NCBI GenBank assembly: GCA_003225295.1
Contig: QHYZ01000094.1
Coordinates: 1 to 47,761 of the forward strand
Length of the DNA stretch: 47,761 nucleotides
Source of the DNA: Acidobacteriota bacterium
Lineage (GTDB): Bacteria; Acidobacteriota; Terriglobia; Acidiferrales; UBA7541
Reading direction: 5' to 3'
Shown: piece after piece, positions 26,371 to 35,461 of the stretch
Position numbering within the stretch: position 1 is the stretch's first letter
Layout: each line of letters opens with the position of its first letter
Notes under the pieces: generated by a model
The model's database searches: none
What the model was told of the DNA's origin: nothing
What the model saw: the letters and a program-made list of their open reading frames with translations, nothing else
Position numbers and translations under genes: made by a program

Positions 26371-28365
26371 CTAGACCTTCACAGCCGCTTTGAAATCCAG
26401 TACCTTGCGAACCTCGCGCGTGAGCGCGTCCCGTGTGAAGGGCTTCTGAAGAAAGAAAGTGCCCGCATCCAGGACTCCCTGAGCGGCCATGGCATGGTCG
26501 GCATAGCCGGACATCAAAAGCACCCTTAGGTTGGGACGGAAGAGGACCATCCTTTCGGCCAGCTCGCGGCCGCGCATCCCAGGCAACACTACGTCGGTCA
26601 ACAGTAGATGGATCGTTTCTTCGCGCCGATGGGCAATCTCAAGGGCTTGAGTGCCGCTGTCTGCGTCGAGCACGTTGTAGCCGCTTTGAACAAGCAAAGT
26701 GCGGGTCATGACGCGAAGCGATTCCTCGTCTTCCACCAGCAGGATCGTCTCCGACCCCCGCGAAGGCTTGGCTCTGGTGGCGCGTAGACCGGCCGGTTCG
26801 GGAGATTCCTCCACTAGGGGCAGATAGGTCTTGAATGTTGTGCCTTTTCCGGGCTCGCTATCAACCCAGATGTAGCCGCCACTCTGCTTGACAACACCAT
26901 AAACTGTTGCGAGGCCCAGTCCGGTACCTTTGCCCATTTCCTTAGTAGTGAAAAACGGATCGAATATGTGGGCCTGGGTCTTAGCGTCCATTCCCATTCC
27001 CGTGTCAGTCACCGCGAGGAGAGCATAGGACCCCGGCACCACTGGCGGATGCCGGCGCGCATAGTCCTCGTCTAGGTCGACGCTGGCAGTCTCAATCATC
27101 AGTTTCCCGCCCTCCGGCATGGCATCCCGGCCGTTAATAACGAGATTCATGATGACCTGCTCGATTTGCCCTTGGTCGGCTTTTACATGTCCCAACGCCG
27201 GGTCCAACGCCGTACTGAGTTCAATATCCTCACCGATCAAAGGCCGAAGCATCTTCTCCAGACCGGCGACAATAGCATTCAAGTCCAAGACCTTCGGGTC
27301 CAGCACCTGCTGCCGACTAAACGCCAAAAGCTGGCGAGTCAGGTCGGCTGCGCGATGCCCCGCCTTTTTGATTTCTTCGACATTCTTCCGCAGCGAGGCA
27401 TTCTGAGCAACGCGTTCTCCAAGAAGCTCGCTGTAGCCAATGATCACACCCAATAGGTTATTGAAATCGTGGGCGATTCCACCGGAGAGCCGACCCACTG
27501 CCTCCATCTTTTGCGCTTGGCGAAGTTGCTGCTCCAGGAATTTCCGTTCCGTGATGTCCTTAAAAAACGCGATTATGCATTTCTGTCCGGCAACCTCGAT
27601 GATTTCAGCCGAATCCAGTGCTGTGCGCTGTTCACCGGACTTTGTACAAAAAGTGATTTCCAAGTCCCTAACCGAGCCCTGTTCTTCGAGTATCGCCACA
27701 AGCCTGGCACGATCTTCGCGCCGCTCCCAAAACTTCAGCTCCAGGGAGGTGCGACCAATAACCTCCTCGCGTCGATACCCAGTGGTACGAAGGAAACTCT
27801 CATTCACATCCAGGTAGCGGCCGTCCGAGAGGTTGGCGATGGTAATGGGTTCTGGGCTCGCATTGAACGCTTTATGGAATCTCTCCTCGGCCTTCAGGTC
27901 ATCGGTTAGCTTTCGCTGTTCGATTCCTTGCTGCTTCAATCGGACGAACTCGGTTACATCTTGGACGCAATGGATTATGTAGCGGACCTCTTTGTGCGGC
28001 CCGGAGACGGGCGAGTTGACCGGACTCCAGTACCTTTCTTCGAATTCGCCTCCTTCCGACTCCGGCTTGCGAATGTCGTACTTCTGTACTGCCATGGTGT
28101 CCGCAACCTTGCCTTCGAGCACTCGCTCTAGGGAGGTTCGTAGGTTACGGACGCCTGAGGCCAAAGGGTCATTTGGATTATCCGGGAAGACTTCGAAGAC
28201 CCCCCGGCCCAGAATGTCCTCTCGTTTCGTCAAGGTGGCGCGTAAATAGGCGTCGCTCACTGCGACAATGTTGAAGTCCGGTGTGAGCACGAGATACAAA
28301 CCCGGCGCCGATTGGAATAGAGACTCGAAGTCAGGGGTTGCACGGAATGTGGGTGAGTCTACCAT
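26371..28365 (-). CDS. Hybrid sensor histidine kinase (PAS-PAS-HisKA-HATPase-REC)
   Basis: 664 residues, no transmembrane helix, so a cytosolic sensor. Two PAS domains (about residues 10-145 and 160-280), then the H box GGIAHDFNNLLGVIIGYSEL with phosphorylated H299, the N box VIMNLVINGRDAMPEGGKL, G boxes DTGMGMD and GKGTGLGLATVYG, and a C-terminal receiver ILLVEDEESL ... LLTDVVLPGMRGRE with D591 and K641. No response regulator with an output domain is adjacent, so the signal probably passes to a phosphotransfer protein encoded elsewhere. Confidence 0.95.
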   Translation of the reverse strand: MVDSPTFRATPDFESLFQSAPGLYLVLTPDFNIVAVSDAYLRATLTKREDILGRGVFEVFPDNPNDPLASGVRNLRTSLERVLEGKVADTMAVQKYDIRKPESEGGEFEERYWSPVNSPVSGPHKEVRYIIHCVQDVTEFVRLKQQGIEQRKLTDDLKAEERFHKAFNASPEPITIANLSDGRYLDVNESFLRTTGYRREEVIGRTSLELKFWERREDRARLVAILEEQGSVRDLEITFCTKSGEQRTALDSAEIIEVAGQKCIIAFFKDITERKFLEQQLRQAQKMEAVGRLSGGIAHDFNNLLGVIIGYSELLGERVAQNASLRKNVEEIKKAGHRAADLTRQLLAFSRQQVLDPKVLDLNAIVAGLEKMLRPLIGEDIELSTALDPALGHVKADQGQIEQVIMNLVINGRDAMPEGGKLMIETASVDLDEDYARRHPPVVPGSYALLAVTDTGMGMDAKTQAHIFDPFFTTKEMGKGTGLGLATVYGVVKQSGGYIWVDSEPGKGTTFKTYLPLVEESPEPAGLRATRAKPSRGSETILLVEDEESLRVMTRTLLVQSGYNVLDADSGTQALEIAHRREETIHLLLTDVVLPGMRGRELAERMVLFRPNLRVLLMSGYADHAMAAQGVLDAGTFFLQKPFTRDALTREVRKVLDFKAAVKV

Positions 28366-28813
28366 GCCGGTTGCGTCCGAGAGTTTGCTGAGGGAATCTT
28401 ATTCACCAGCATGGAACGTGGCAACCGGATACAACTGCCTGAGCAGCGTAATAGTCACCAGAGACGCGCCGGCGTCGCTCTCCAATACTAGCGGATACCC
28501 GTTGGTCTGCAGTTTCGTTCTTCGGCGAACCGTTTCTTATAACCTCGCAGTGCTGTCCATGCTGTGCAGGGGAACATTCCGGGAACATAAGGCTGCTTTA
28601 TTTTTTCTTCGGCATGTTCTATCATCCTCCCGTCCCAAAGACCTATGGGCGGATAGCCCAAAAGTGATGCCTCTTCGTTGTCCTCGCCTGGAGTAAGGGC
28701 GCTCCTCGAGAGGAACCCACCGAAGAAACCGGACCAGCATCCGGCTCCGCGGGAATCCTCTCCCTTAGGGAGAGGAGGATGTTCAAATCATCGATCGCGG
28801 ACCAGCAGCAAGC
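28366..28813. other. Divergent intergenic region between kinase and pentapeptide genes
   Basis: About 450 bases carrying the divergent promoters. The perfect hairpin TCCTCTCCC/GGGAGAGGA (28756-28764 and 28768-28776, loop of three) lies 38 bases before the pentapeptide gene. Otherwise nothing recognised. Confidence 0.5.
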
Positions 28814-29377
28814 ATGGGACTCAGAAAGCCAAAAAACATCCAACACCACGGAAAGTCGCTCGCGGATATTCTCGATGCTCACGAGCGCTTTTTCAGCGGT
28901 AAAGACGGCGGGATCCGCGCTGACCTCACCGGCGCGGACTTATCCCACGCGGACCTGAGTGGGGCAAATCTGAGCGGGACAATTCTGCGCAACGCCAACC
29001 TCGAGGGCACGGACCTGCGCAAGGCAAAACTTCCCGGCGCCGATCTGTCTGGTGCGAACCTGCAGAAGGCCGATCTCCGCAACACGGACATGACCGAAGC
29101 CATGCTTCCCGGGGCGGACCTGACCGAGGCGCAAGCCAGCGGCGTGGAATTCTTTCGTTGCGATCTTGCGAATGTGAATTTCCAGCGCGCCCATCTGCGC
29201 AACGTGAATCTGCGTTTGGCAAATGTGCGCGGCGCAAAGTTTTCTGGCGCCGATATGGGCGTGGCCATCCTGCGCGAGACGGATCTCGCCGGCGCGGATC
29301 TTTCCGGCGTGGACCTCTCGACCGCGCTGCTCCCCCGGGGCTTTACCATGGAGCGGGCCGCCAAGAAGAGCGCCTAG
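28814..29377 (+). CDS. Pentapeptide-repeat protein
   Basis: 187 residues. After a 35-residue N-terminus (NIQHHGKSLADILDAHERFF) there is an almost continuous run of A(D/N)LXX repeats, about 24-27 units (for example ADLTGADLSHADLSGANLSG). They should form a right-handed quadrilateral beta-helix. Such proteins include DNA mimics that protect gyrase from quinolones, but most have unknown roles; nothing here identifies it as a Qnr. The ribosome-binding site is weak. Confidence 0.9.
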   Translation: MGLRKPKNIQHHGKSLADILDAHERFFSGKDGGIRADLTGADLSHADLSGANLSGTILRNANLEGTDLRKAKLPGADLSGANLQKADLRNTDMTEAMLPGADLTEAQASGVEFFRCDLANVNFQRAHLRNVNLRLANVRGAKFSGADMGVAILRETDLAGADLSGVDLSTALLPRGFTMERAAKKSA

Positions 29378-29454
29378 AGCCGATTTCGATCGCCGGTGGA
29401 TGGCAATCCGCGTTATGACGTGGTAGCCTCTCGCGGAAGAGAACCAACCCCTTC

Positions 29455-32412
29455 GTGAGTCCTGTGGCCACTTCCGTCACTCAACTCGACCGCTCGGCCG
29501 TGGGCCAACGCGTCCTGGATGTAATCCGTGGTTTGCTCGATGAACTGGGCAGCCAGGGCGCCTTGCCGCTGCTCAATCCCGACTCGCAGCTCGACCGCGA
29601 CTTGGGACTCGGCAGCCTGGAGCGAGTGGAACTGCTGGCGCGACTGGAAACCACATTCCACATCCGTTTGCCGGACCGCGTGGCTGCGGAGGCCAATACT
29701 CCGGAGGATCTGGCGCGCGCCATTCTGACCGCTCCAGGAGCAAACGTCAAAGATGTCGAAGCCAGCTCCGTGTTGCGGGCTTCGGTGACGGCTCAGAAGC
29801 TGTACCGGGCAGCTACGGACAGAGGAGTCTGCTCCGCCGAGACGCTCATCGAGGTGCTGCGGTATCGCGCCGCGCACGACGCCCTGCGCGCGCACCTGTG
29901 GATCACCGAGGACAGTGATGCCGGGGAACGCGGCTGTACGCTGACCTTTGGCGAGCTCTATGCCGCCGGAAACCGCTGCGCCGCGGAGCTGGCGAGGCGT
30001 GGTGTGCCCGCCGGCGGACGCGTCGCGCTGATGCTGCCGACTTCGCGCGCCTTCTTCGTATCCTATGCGGGGATTCTTCTCGCCGGAGCGATTCCCGTCC
30101 CCATCTATCCCCCCTTTCGCGCCGACCGCATCGAGGAATATGCCGCACGGCAATCGGCGATCTTGAACAATGCCGAGGTAGGTCTCTTGCTGACCTTCCG
30201 CCGCGCCGAATCCGTGGCCAAATTGCTGCGGCCTCGCGTGCCTTCGCTTTCCGGAGTCCTGGACGCGGAAAAGCTAATGGAGTCCGCAGATAAAGCTCCG
30301 CCCCCGTCGCCCGGTGCACTGCCATTGCATGTCACCGGGAGCCGCGCGCGTCAAGGCAGCGACATCGCGCTGCTGCAGTACACTTCCGGTTCCACGGGCG
30401 ACCCCAAAGGGGTCATGCTGACGCACGCCAACCTGCTTGCCAACATCCGCGCCATCGGCGAAGCCGTGCAGCTCGGACCCGACGATGTCGGGATTAGCTG
30501 GCTCCCGCTATACCACGACATGGGTTTGATTGGCGCGTGGCTTACGCTGCTGCATTTCGGCATCCCCTTGTCGGTGATGTCGCCGCTGGCTTTTTTGACA
30601 CGCCCCCAGCGCTGGTTGCAGGCCTTTCACAAACATCGCGGAACGATCTCGGCAGCGCCGAATTTTGCTTATGAACTCTGCGTGCGCAAGATCGCGGACA
30701 AAGACATCCAGGGCGTGGATCTCAGCTCCTGGCGCGCGGCGCTGAATGGCGCCGAGCCGGTGAATCCGGAAACGCTCGATCGTTTTGCGGAACGTTTCGC
30801 GGGTTACGGCTTCCGCCGCGAAGCGCAGCTTCCCGTTTACGGTTTGGCGGAAGCTGCGCTGGCGGTCACTGTCCCGCCGCTCGATCGCGGGCCATTGATC
30901 GATCGTGTCGAACGCGAGACGTTTACGGCCCAAGGGCGCGCGGTGCCCACGACGTTCTCCTCGAACGACGCGGCCATCGCCTTTGTTTCCTCAGGAAAGC
31001 CTTTGTCAGGGCATGATGTGTGCATCGTGGATGAAAACGGAACCGCAGTGCCGGACCGCAGGGAAGGGTTTTTGTGGTTCCGGGGACCGTCGGCAACCAG
31101 CGGCTATTACCGCAATCCGAAAGCCACCGCGGCGCTGCTGCCATGCGGCCCGGCCACCCAAGACGGGGAATACTCTTGGGTGAATTCGGGCGATCGCGCG
31201 TATCGCGCCGACGGCGAAATCTACGTTACCGGCCGCGTGAAGGACATCATCATCAAAGGCGGGCGCAATTTGTATCCCCACGAAGTCGAGGAACTTGCGG
31301 CGCGCGCCGATGGAATTCGCAAAGGTTGTATCGTGGCCTTCGGCTTGACGGACCAAGCCGCGGGCACGGAAAAACTGGTCGTCGTTGCGGAGACCCGCGA
31401 ACGTGACGCGGCGCGCCGCGCCGCGCTCGCTTCGGCAGTGACTGATCTTGTTTCCCGAGGCTTGGGGCTCCCACCGGATCGCGTTGAGCTACTTCCCCCG
31501 GGCAGCATTCCGAAAACGTCGAGCGGGAAATTACGCCGCGAAGAAACCAAGCAGCTCTATCTTGCCGGGACTCTTTCCGCCTCGCGCGCGCCCGCCTGGC
31601 TGCAAATCGCACGCCTGGGAACCGGGAGCGCCTTGCGCAATCTCGGCCGCCAGGCCCTTGCCGGCCTAAAACGTGGACTCGAGATTTTGTACGGTGTGTA
31701 TTTCGGCTTGGTGTTTTTGCTTTGGATTGTTCCGGCCTGGGTGATAGTGCAATTTATCAAGGATCACCAGGAAGCGGGACGCTTCACCTCGTCCGCTCTG
31801 AAGGTTTTGTTCGCCCTGATAGGATGCCGTGTGCGTGTCGTCGGTAAGGAGTATATGGAAACGCCCGGCGCAAAAATCTACGCGTCAAATCATACTAGTT
31901 ATTTCGACGTGTTGCCTCTGATGCTGGGGCTTGGCGTGCCGTATCGCTTCGTCGCAAAAATGGAGGTCGGCGGCATGCCTTTTGTCGGCACATTTTTGCG
32001 ACAGATGGGACATCTCAAGTTTGACCGCAGCGATCCGGAGTCACGATTGCGCCAGGCGCAGGAGATGGAAGAATTCTTGCGCGACGGCGAATCTGTTTTT
32101 GTTTTTCCGGAAGGTACTTTCACCGCCGAGGAGGGCGTGCGGCCGTTCCAGCTGGGCGCCTTCAAGGCTGCCGTGGTGACCAGCGCCCCGATCATCCCCG
32201 TGTCTCTTGCCGGGACTCGCCGATTTCTGCCCGACGGCACCTACTTGCCTCGACCGACCAGTGTCGTCATCACGCTTTCGCCACCCATCTATCCAAGCAC
32301 CGCGACGAGCACAACGAACCCCGCCGATTCCTCCGACTGGCACGAACTGATTCGTTTGCGTGACGCCACACGCGCCGCGATTGCGCGCTTCTCCGGCGAA
32401 CCTCCGCTGTAG
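29455..32412 (+). CDS. ACP-adenylation-acyltransferase fusion protein (acyl-AMP ligase with PlsC domain)
   Basis: 985 residues from a GTG. Domain order: carrier protein (about 1-95) with DLGLGSLERVELLARLE, phosphopantetheine Ser54; AMP-binding domain (about 130-690) with YTSGSTGDPKGVMLTHANL near 308-326, SWLPLYHDMGLIGAWL, and GRVKDIIIKGGRNLYPHEVE from residue 593; a membrane helix near 742-766 (YGVYFGLVFLLWIVPAWVIV); and a PlsC acyltransferase domain with NHTSYFD (H813, D818) and FPEGTFT (near 884). It would activate a fatty acid and transfer it to lipid at the inner membrane, possibly through its own carrier. E. coli Aas combines the last two functions in the reverse order. Substrate unknown. 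Confidence 0.88.
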   Translation: MSPVATSVTQLDRSAVGQRVLDVIRGLLDELGSQGALPLLNPDSQLDRDLGLGSLERVELLARLETTFHIRLPDRVAAEANTPEDLARAILTAPGANVKDVEASSVLRASVTAQKLYRAATDRGVCSAETLIEVLRYRAAHDALRAHLWITEDSDAGERGCTLTFGELYAAGNRCAAELARRGVPAGGRVALMLPTSRAFFVSYAGILLAGAIPVPIYPPFRADRIEEYAARQSAILNNAEVGLLLTFRRAESVAKLLRPRVPSLSGVLDAEKLMESADKAPPPSPGALPLHVTGSRARQGSDIALLQYTSGSTGDPKGVMLTHANLLANIRAIGEAVQLGPDDVGISWLPLYHDMGLIGAWLTLLHFGIPLSVMSPLAFLTRPQRWLQAFHKHRGTISAAPNFAYELCVRKIADKDIQGVDLSSWRAALNGAEPVNPETLDRFAERFAGYGFRREAQLPVYGLAEAALAVTVPPLDRGPLIDRVERETFTAQGRAVPTTFSSNDAAIAFVSSGKPLSGHDVCIVDENGTAVPDRREGFLWFRGPSATSGYYRNPKATAALLPCGPATQDGEYSWVNSGDRAYRADGEIYVTGRVKDIIIKGGRNLYPHEVEELAARADGIRKGCIVAFGLTDQAAGTEKLVVVAETRERDAARRAALASAVTDLVSRGLGLPPDRVELLPPGSIPKTSSGKLRREETKQLYLAGTLSASRAPAWLQIARLGTGSALRNLGRQALAGLKRGLEILYGVYFGLVFLLWIVPAWVIVQFIKDHQEAGRFTSSALKVLFALIGCRVRVVGKEYMETPGAKIYASNHTSYFDVLPLMLGLGVPYRFVAKMEVGGMPFVGTFLRQMGHLKFDRSDPESRLRQAQEMEEFLRDGESVFVFPEGTFTAEEGVRPFQLGAFKAAVVTSAPIIPVSLAGTRRFLPDGTYLPRPTSVVITLSPPIYPSTATSTTNPADSSDWHELIRLRDATRAAIARFSGEPPL

Positions 32413-32435
32413 AGAATGCTGGCGGCCCTAGACGA

Positions 32436-32453
32436 CCGGGTTATGCAACCCGG
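32436..32453. terminator. Hairpin after the acyltransferase fusion gene
   Basis: CCGGGTT-ATGC-AACCCGG, seven perfect pairs, 24 bases after the stop. There is no T tract, so it may only stabilise the transcript end. Confidence 0.35.
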
Positions 32454-32593
32454 AGTTCAGGCGCGGCATCTGAATCTGGAAAACGAGTAGAAATGCGGTG
32501 TTCTGCCTACCTGCCTTGGGCGTGCCGCGAACTCGGGGGTTATACAAGCCGTTCCCTGGCCCGCGAGCAAAATCTAATTTCTTCGGAGGTTCC

Positions 32594-33160
32594 ATGAAGC
32601 TCAGATTCATTGTGTCTTTGCTTGCTCTTGTGACCGTTTTTGGACTTGCTACCCAGGCACAAGAGCTCCCCAAGATAGATGCGTCCGTCAGCTACTCCTA
32701 TCTTCGTGCCAACCCTGCCACTTCCGGGGTTGGCGGATTCAATCTCAACGGAGGCAGCGCTTCGGCGTCCTATAATTTCCGGGACTGGCTGGGCGGTGTC
32801 GCCGATTTCGGGGGCTATCACGTGGGTAGCGCCAATGGCGTGAACGTGGACAACCACGTAACGACGTATCTTTTTGGCCCCCGCTTCACCTATCGCAACT
32901 CCCGCCGGATCACGCCGTTTGCGCACGTCTTGTTGGGCACGGCGCGTACCGGAGCGGGAATATTCGCCACTTCGCGTTCCCACACAGAGTTTGCTACCGC
33001 GTTCGGCGCGGGAGTCGATTGGAACGTGCGCGACCGTTTCTCGATCCGCCCTCTCCAGTTCGACTACCTATTGACGCATTTCCCGGAAGTCACTAACGGA
33101 AACAATCAAACACAGAACAATCTGCGCGTCTCCACCGGAATTGTTTTCCACTTCAAATAA
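32594..33160 (+). CDS. Outer-membrane beta-barrel protein, small porin-like
   Basis: 188 residues. Signal peptide LRFIVSLLALVTVFGLATQA, then alternating short strands of OmpA/OmpW-type barrels: DASVSYSYLRANPATSG, SASYNFRDWLGGVADFGGYH, TTYLFGPRFTYRNSRRITPF, FAHVLLGTARTG and a C-terminal strand ending in F-K, close to the terminal Phe recognised by the Bam machinery. The start at ATG 32594 has CGGAGG upstream. Eight strands can be counted. Probably a structural barrel; function not predictable. Confidence 0.85.
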   Translation: MKLRFIVSLLALVTVFGLATQAQELPKIDASVSYSYLRANPATSGVGGFNLNGGSASASYNFRDWLGGVADFGGYHVGSANGVNVDNHVTTYLFGPRFTYRNSRRITPFAHVLLGTARTGAGIFATSRSHTEFATAFGAGVDWNVRDRFSIRPLQFDYLLTHFPEVTNGNNQTQNNLRVSTGIVFHFK

Positions 33161-33205
33161 TCATTCCGGCGGAAACATCAAGAATCGGTTGCCCGGTGCA
33201 GGCAG

Positions 33206-33236
33206 AGGGGCCGCGTTTAAGGCAGACGGGGCCCCT
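33206..33236. terminator. Bidirectional hairpin between convergent genes
   Basis: AGGGGCC (33206-33212) pairs with GGCCCCT (33230-33236) around a 17-base loop, between the barrel gene and tonB-like gene which converge here. There is no T tract, so evidence is modest. Confidence 0.35.
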
Positions 33237-33248
33237 TGCACCCAGATT

Positions 33249-34034
33249 TCAGTGCTGCATGGTGTAAATCACGGTGATGTACGTGTCGATTTCGACGCGC
33301 TGGCCGTTGAGAACCGTCGGCCGATACCGCCATTGCCGAACGGCTTCCACCGCGGACTGGTCAAAGAGCGGATCGCTCACAACAATCTGCAAAGACTGGA
33401 TAGTGCCCTCGGTCCCGATGATGGCTCGCAATTCCACGTGACCATCGCGATGCAATTGCCTTCCGAGCGCGGGATAGACGGGCTCGACTCGGTGGATCAG
33501 CATCGCGGGGTCTAGCCGTGTGATTTGCACGACTCGCGGCTTGCTAGGAACTTCAGGCGGTGGCGGACGAGGCCCGGCGTCGTTCCCGCCAAGGTTCACG
33601 CACCAGGAACAGTCTGGGCCACGGTTGGCCTGATTTCCGGGACCAAATTCTGGCGCCCCCATGGGATTCTGGTCATCGACCGGATGCGCATCGGCGCGGC
33701 TTGTTGGTGGATGGAAGATAAAGCGCCCGCCAGAATTGGTGGGCCGGGAAGTGCCGGGCTTTTCGTTGCTTCGCAGATGATTGCTGACATGTCCGTACGG
33801 CGGAACGGGTAGGTAATCTCTCATCACCATTCGTTCCGTTTTGCCGAATAGTGGAAGCAGAACCAGCAGGGTGAGAGCCGCGCTCTGTAGAAGGACGGAC
33901 AGGGCCAGGGCGCGGCGGCGCACGCGGCGTTCACGCCGGCGTTGGTCCGCATCGCCGTCTACCAGGCAGGCGCTCAACGATCCCAGACTTGGTTGGCTGC
34001 TTGCTTTTGAAACTCTTCGCGGCTCGGGCGCCAT
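33249..34034 (-). CDS. Energy transducer TonB
   Basis: 261 residues. A basic N-terminus is followed by one membrane helix (ALALSVLLQSAALTLLVLLP), a Pro/Gly-rich periplasmic linker (PRPPPPEVPSKPR and nearby), and the C-terminal TonB domain: RVEPVYPALGRQLHRDGHVE, TEGTIQSLQIVVSDPLFDQS, AVEAVRQWRYRPTVLNGQRV. It conveys proton-motive-force energy to outer-membrane receptors. ATG 34034 with GGAGG five bases before was chosen over the GTG at 34037. No ExbB/ExbD is adjacent. Confidence 0.88.
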   Translation of the reverse strand: MAPEPRRVSKASSQPSLGSLSACLVDGDADQRRRERRVRRRALALSVLLQSAALTLLVLLPLFGKTERMVMRDYLPVPPYGHVSNHLRSNEKPGTSRPTNSGGRFIFHPPTSRADAHPVDDQNPMGAPEFGPGNQANRGPDCSWCVNLGGNDAGPRPPPPEVPSKPRVVQITRLDPAMLIHRVEPVYPALGRQLHRDGHVELRAIIGTEGTIQSLQIVVSDPLFDQSAVEAVRQWRYRPTVLNGQRVEIDTYITVIYTMQH

Positions 34035-34037
34035 CAC

Positions 34038-34456
34038 GCACCTCCGTCATTTTTTCTGCGAGTGTCCACCGCTCGGTCGACCCCAAAGCGGGACTACAGA
34101 AAATTTTGCGGCGCCGATTTCCTGGAGGTTGCTCTAGATCCCCCCGGGAGACCGGCGCCGCGCTCGCAGGGATGTGAGGTTGCGCGCGTCCTCACTGCGT
34201 TGGACACCAAAGGTGGAAACAAGTTCCCTCGAGCAGGTAACGGCGTTTTCAGCCGTCCGGGAAAGAAACGCCTGGAGCCCTTGTTTCCGCTAGGAGTAAG
34301 CACCGTCCTTGGCGGGCTCTCGCAAGAGGCGCTGCGGGCCTCCTGGAATTCATCAACAAGCTATTTTTAAATGAATGGGTTAGGAAACACTGTATCCGAA
34401 AGTCGCGCTCCTGCATCTTATGCTCTGTGGACGTGGATCTAAGGAGGTCAACCCCC
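34038..34456. other. Intergenic region with no gene before the zinc-ribbon gene
   Basis: About 420 bases. The only clear structure is the stem-loop element at 34213-34291, described separately. It lies between the divergently oriented tonB-like gene and the zinc-ribbon gene. Confidence 0.5.
34213..34291 (+). ncRNA. Candidate structured RNA with alternative helices
   Basis: Outer helix: GGAAACAAG (34215-34223) with CTTGTTTCC (34280-34288), nine perfect pairs extended by G-U and G-C pairs. Inside, GGCGTTT (34242-34248) pairs with AAACGCC (34266-34272), and overlapping it ACGGC (34240-34244) can pair with GCCGT (34252-34256). The last two exclude each other. Strand is a guess; the plus strand would place it 166 bases before the zinc-ribbon gene. 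Could be a riboswitch-like leader or a small RNA. Confidence 0.35.
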
Positions 34457-34771
34457 ATGGACCGGCGTAATCTGGAAACTGTGGGTGTGCGCCGCACCGG
34501 CTGGGCCGCTCTGGACCGCGATCCGCAGCAGGACACGGTGGAGTTTATCTGTCCGCACTGCGGCACGCGGGACAAGAAAAATGCCCGGCGCGAGCGTGCG
34601 CTCTATCATTTCACGGATGGTTTCTTGCAAGACTTGCAGGGCGAAGTGACGCAGTGCCATGCCTGCAAACAGTACTTGCGCGTGGTTCCGATCGTGATGT
34701 TGCACGATCAGGATGAAACTCGCCGCTTCGAAGCTGTTTTTTCCGATGACCAGCTGGTGACGCCGCACTAA
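34457..34771 (+). CDS. Zinc-ribbon protein, hypothetical
   Basis: 104 residues. Two CxxC pairs, CPHCGTRD near residue 32 and CHACKQY near 71, about 38 apart, should bind one zinc in a rubredoxin-like ribbon. The rest is mixed. ATG 34457 has AAGGAGG eight bases before it. The zinc ribbon suggests nucleic-acid or protein binding; no known family was recognised. It is downstream of the candidate structured RNA. Confidence 0.75.
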   Translation: MDRRNLETVGVRRTGWAALDRDPQQDTVEFICPHCGTRDKKNARRERALYHFTDGFLQDLQGEVTQCHACKQYLRVVPIVMLHDQDETRRFEAVFSDDQLVTPH

Positions 34772-34941
34772 TCTTGTTTCACATCGCAAAATAGAAGCAG
34801 GGCCAACCCGCTTTTTAATTCCTCACCAAATACCTGCCCGCGTTACTCCCGGTTTCTGTCGCCGCCGCCTTAATAGCGATGAGCATCCTAACCCTGTGGT
34901 GTTGGCGCTCCGGAAAGAAGCCAGGGAAGTTTTCCGGCCAA

Positions 34942-34960
34942 CAAAAAAAGGGCGCAGCCC
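34942..34960 (-). terminator. Rho-independent terminator of the His-rich protein gene
   Basis: On the minus strand GGGC-TGC-GCCC is followed by a run of seven T, about 40 bases after the stop of the gene at 34998. Confidence 0.55.
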
Positions 34961-34997
34961 GCCGCGGCCGGCCACGCCCAGGAAATACCTTCACGGA

Positions 34998-35327
34998 TTA
35001 GTGACGATCATGGTCATGGTCATCCCAATCGCGCTCGGCGCGCCAGCGGTGTTCGTGTTCATCCCACCAGCGGTGCCCCTGGTTCCAGCATTGCTCCCGG
35101 GCTTCATGCAACTGATGCCGCGCACGATCCGCTTGTCTGCTGTCCCAGCCGTGATGCTCCACGGCTTCGTGGAGCTTGTGGTCCGCCTTGGCAATGCGGC
35201 GCTGGCAACTATCGTAGTTTTCGGCGGACGCCCGAGGAGCTCCTGGAAATGCTAGCATGCCCAGAAACGCCGCCGATACGAGCAAGGTCCTTGCTAGAAA
35301 CTTCTTCTCTCCCGTGTGAAGCGTCAT
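34998..35327 (-). CDS. Exported His/Asp-rich small protein
   Basis: 109 residues. Signal peptide (TLLVSAAFLGMLAFPGAPRA) with predicted cleavage before ENYDSCQRR. Mature part: a helical, charged region (KADHKLHEAVEHHGW; RARHQLHEAREQCW) with two Cys, then a tail rich in His, Asp and Trp (WWDEHEHRW, DWDDHDHDRH) that probably binds metal ions or is highly charged. GGAGG precedes ATG 35327. Its mature segment resembles hypotheticals of Acidobacteriota. Function not known. Confidence 0.75.
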   Translation of the reverse strand: MTLHTGEKKFLARTLLVSAAFLGMLAFPGAPRASAENYDSCQRRIAKADHKLHEAVEHHGWDSRQADRARHQLHEAREQCWNQGHRWWDEHEHRWRAERDWDDHDHDRH

Positions 35328-35461
35328 CGTTCCTCCAAGTGTCGCCCCGACTGGGATGGGGTGTCGTCCTGCCCTATAGAACACCCTTCTTGGAAGAATG
35401 TAGCAAGCCACTGTCCACACCATAAACAAATGAAAATAAACAATTTGTAGGTGTTGGAGGA

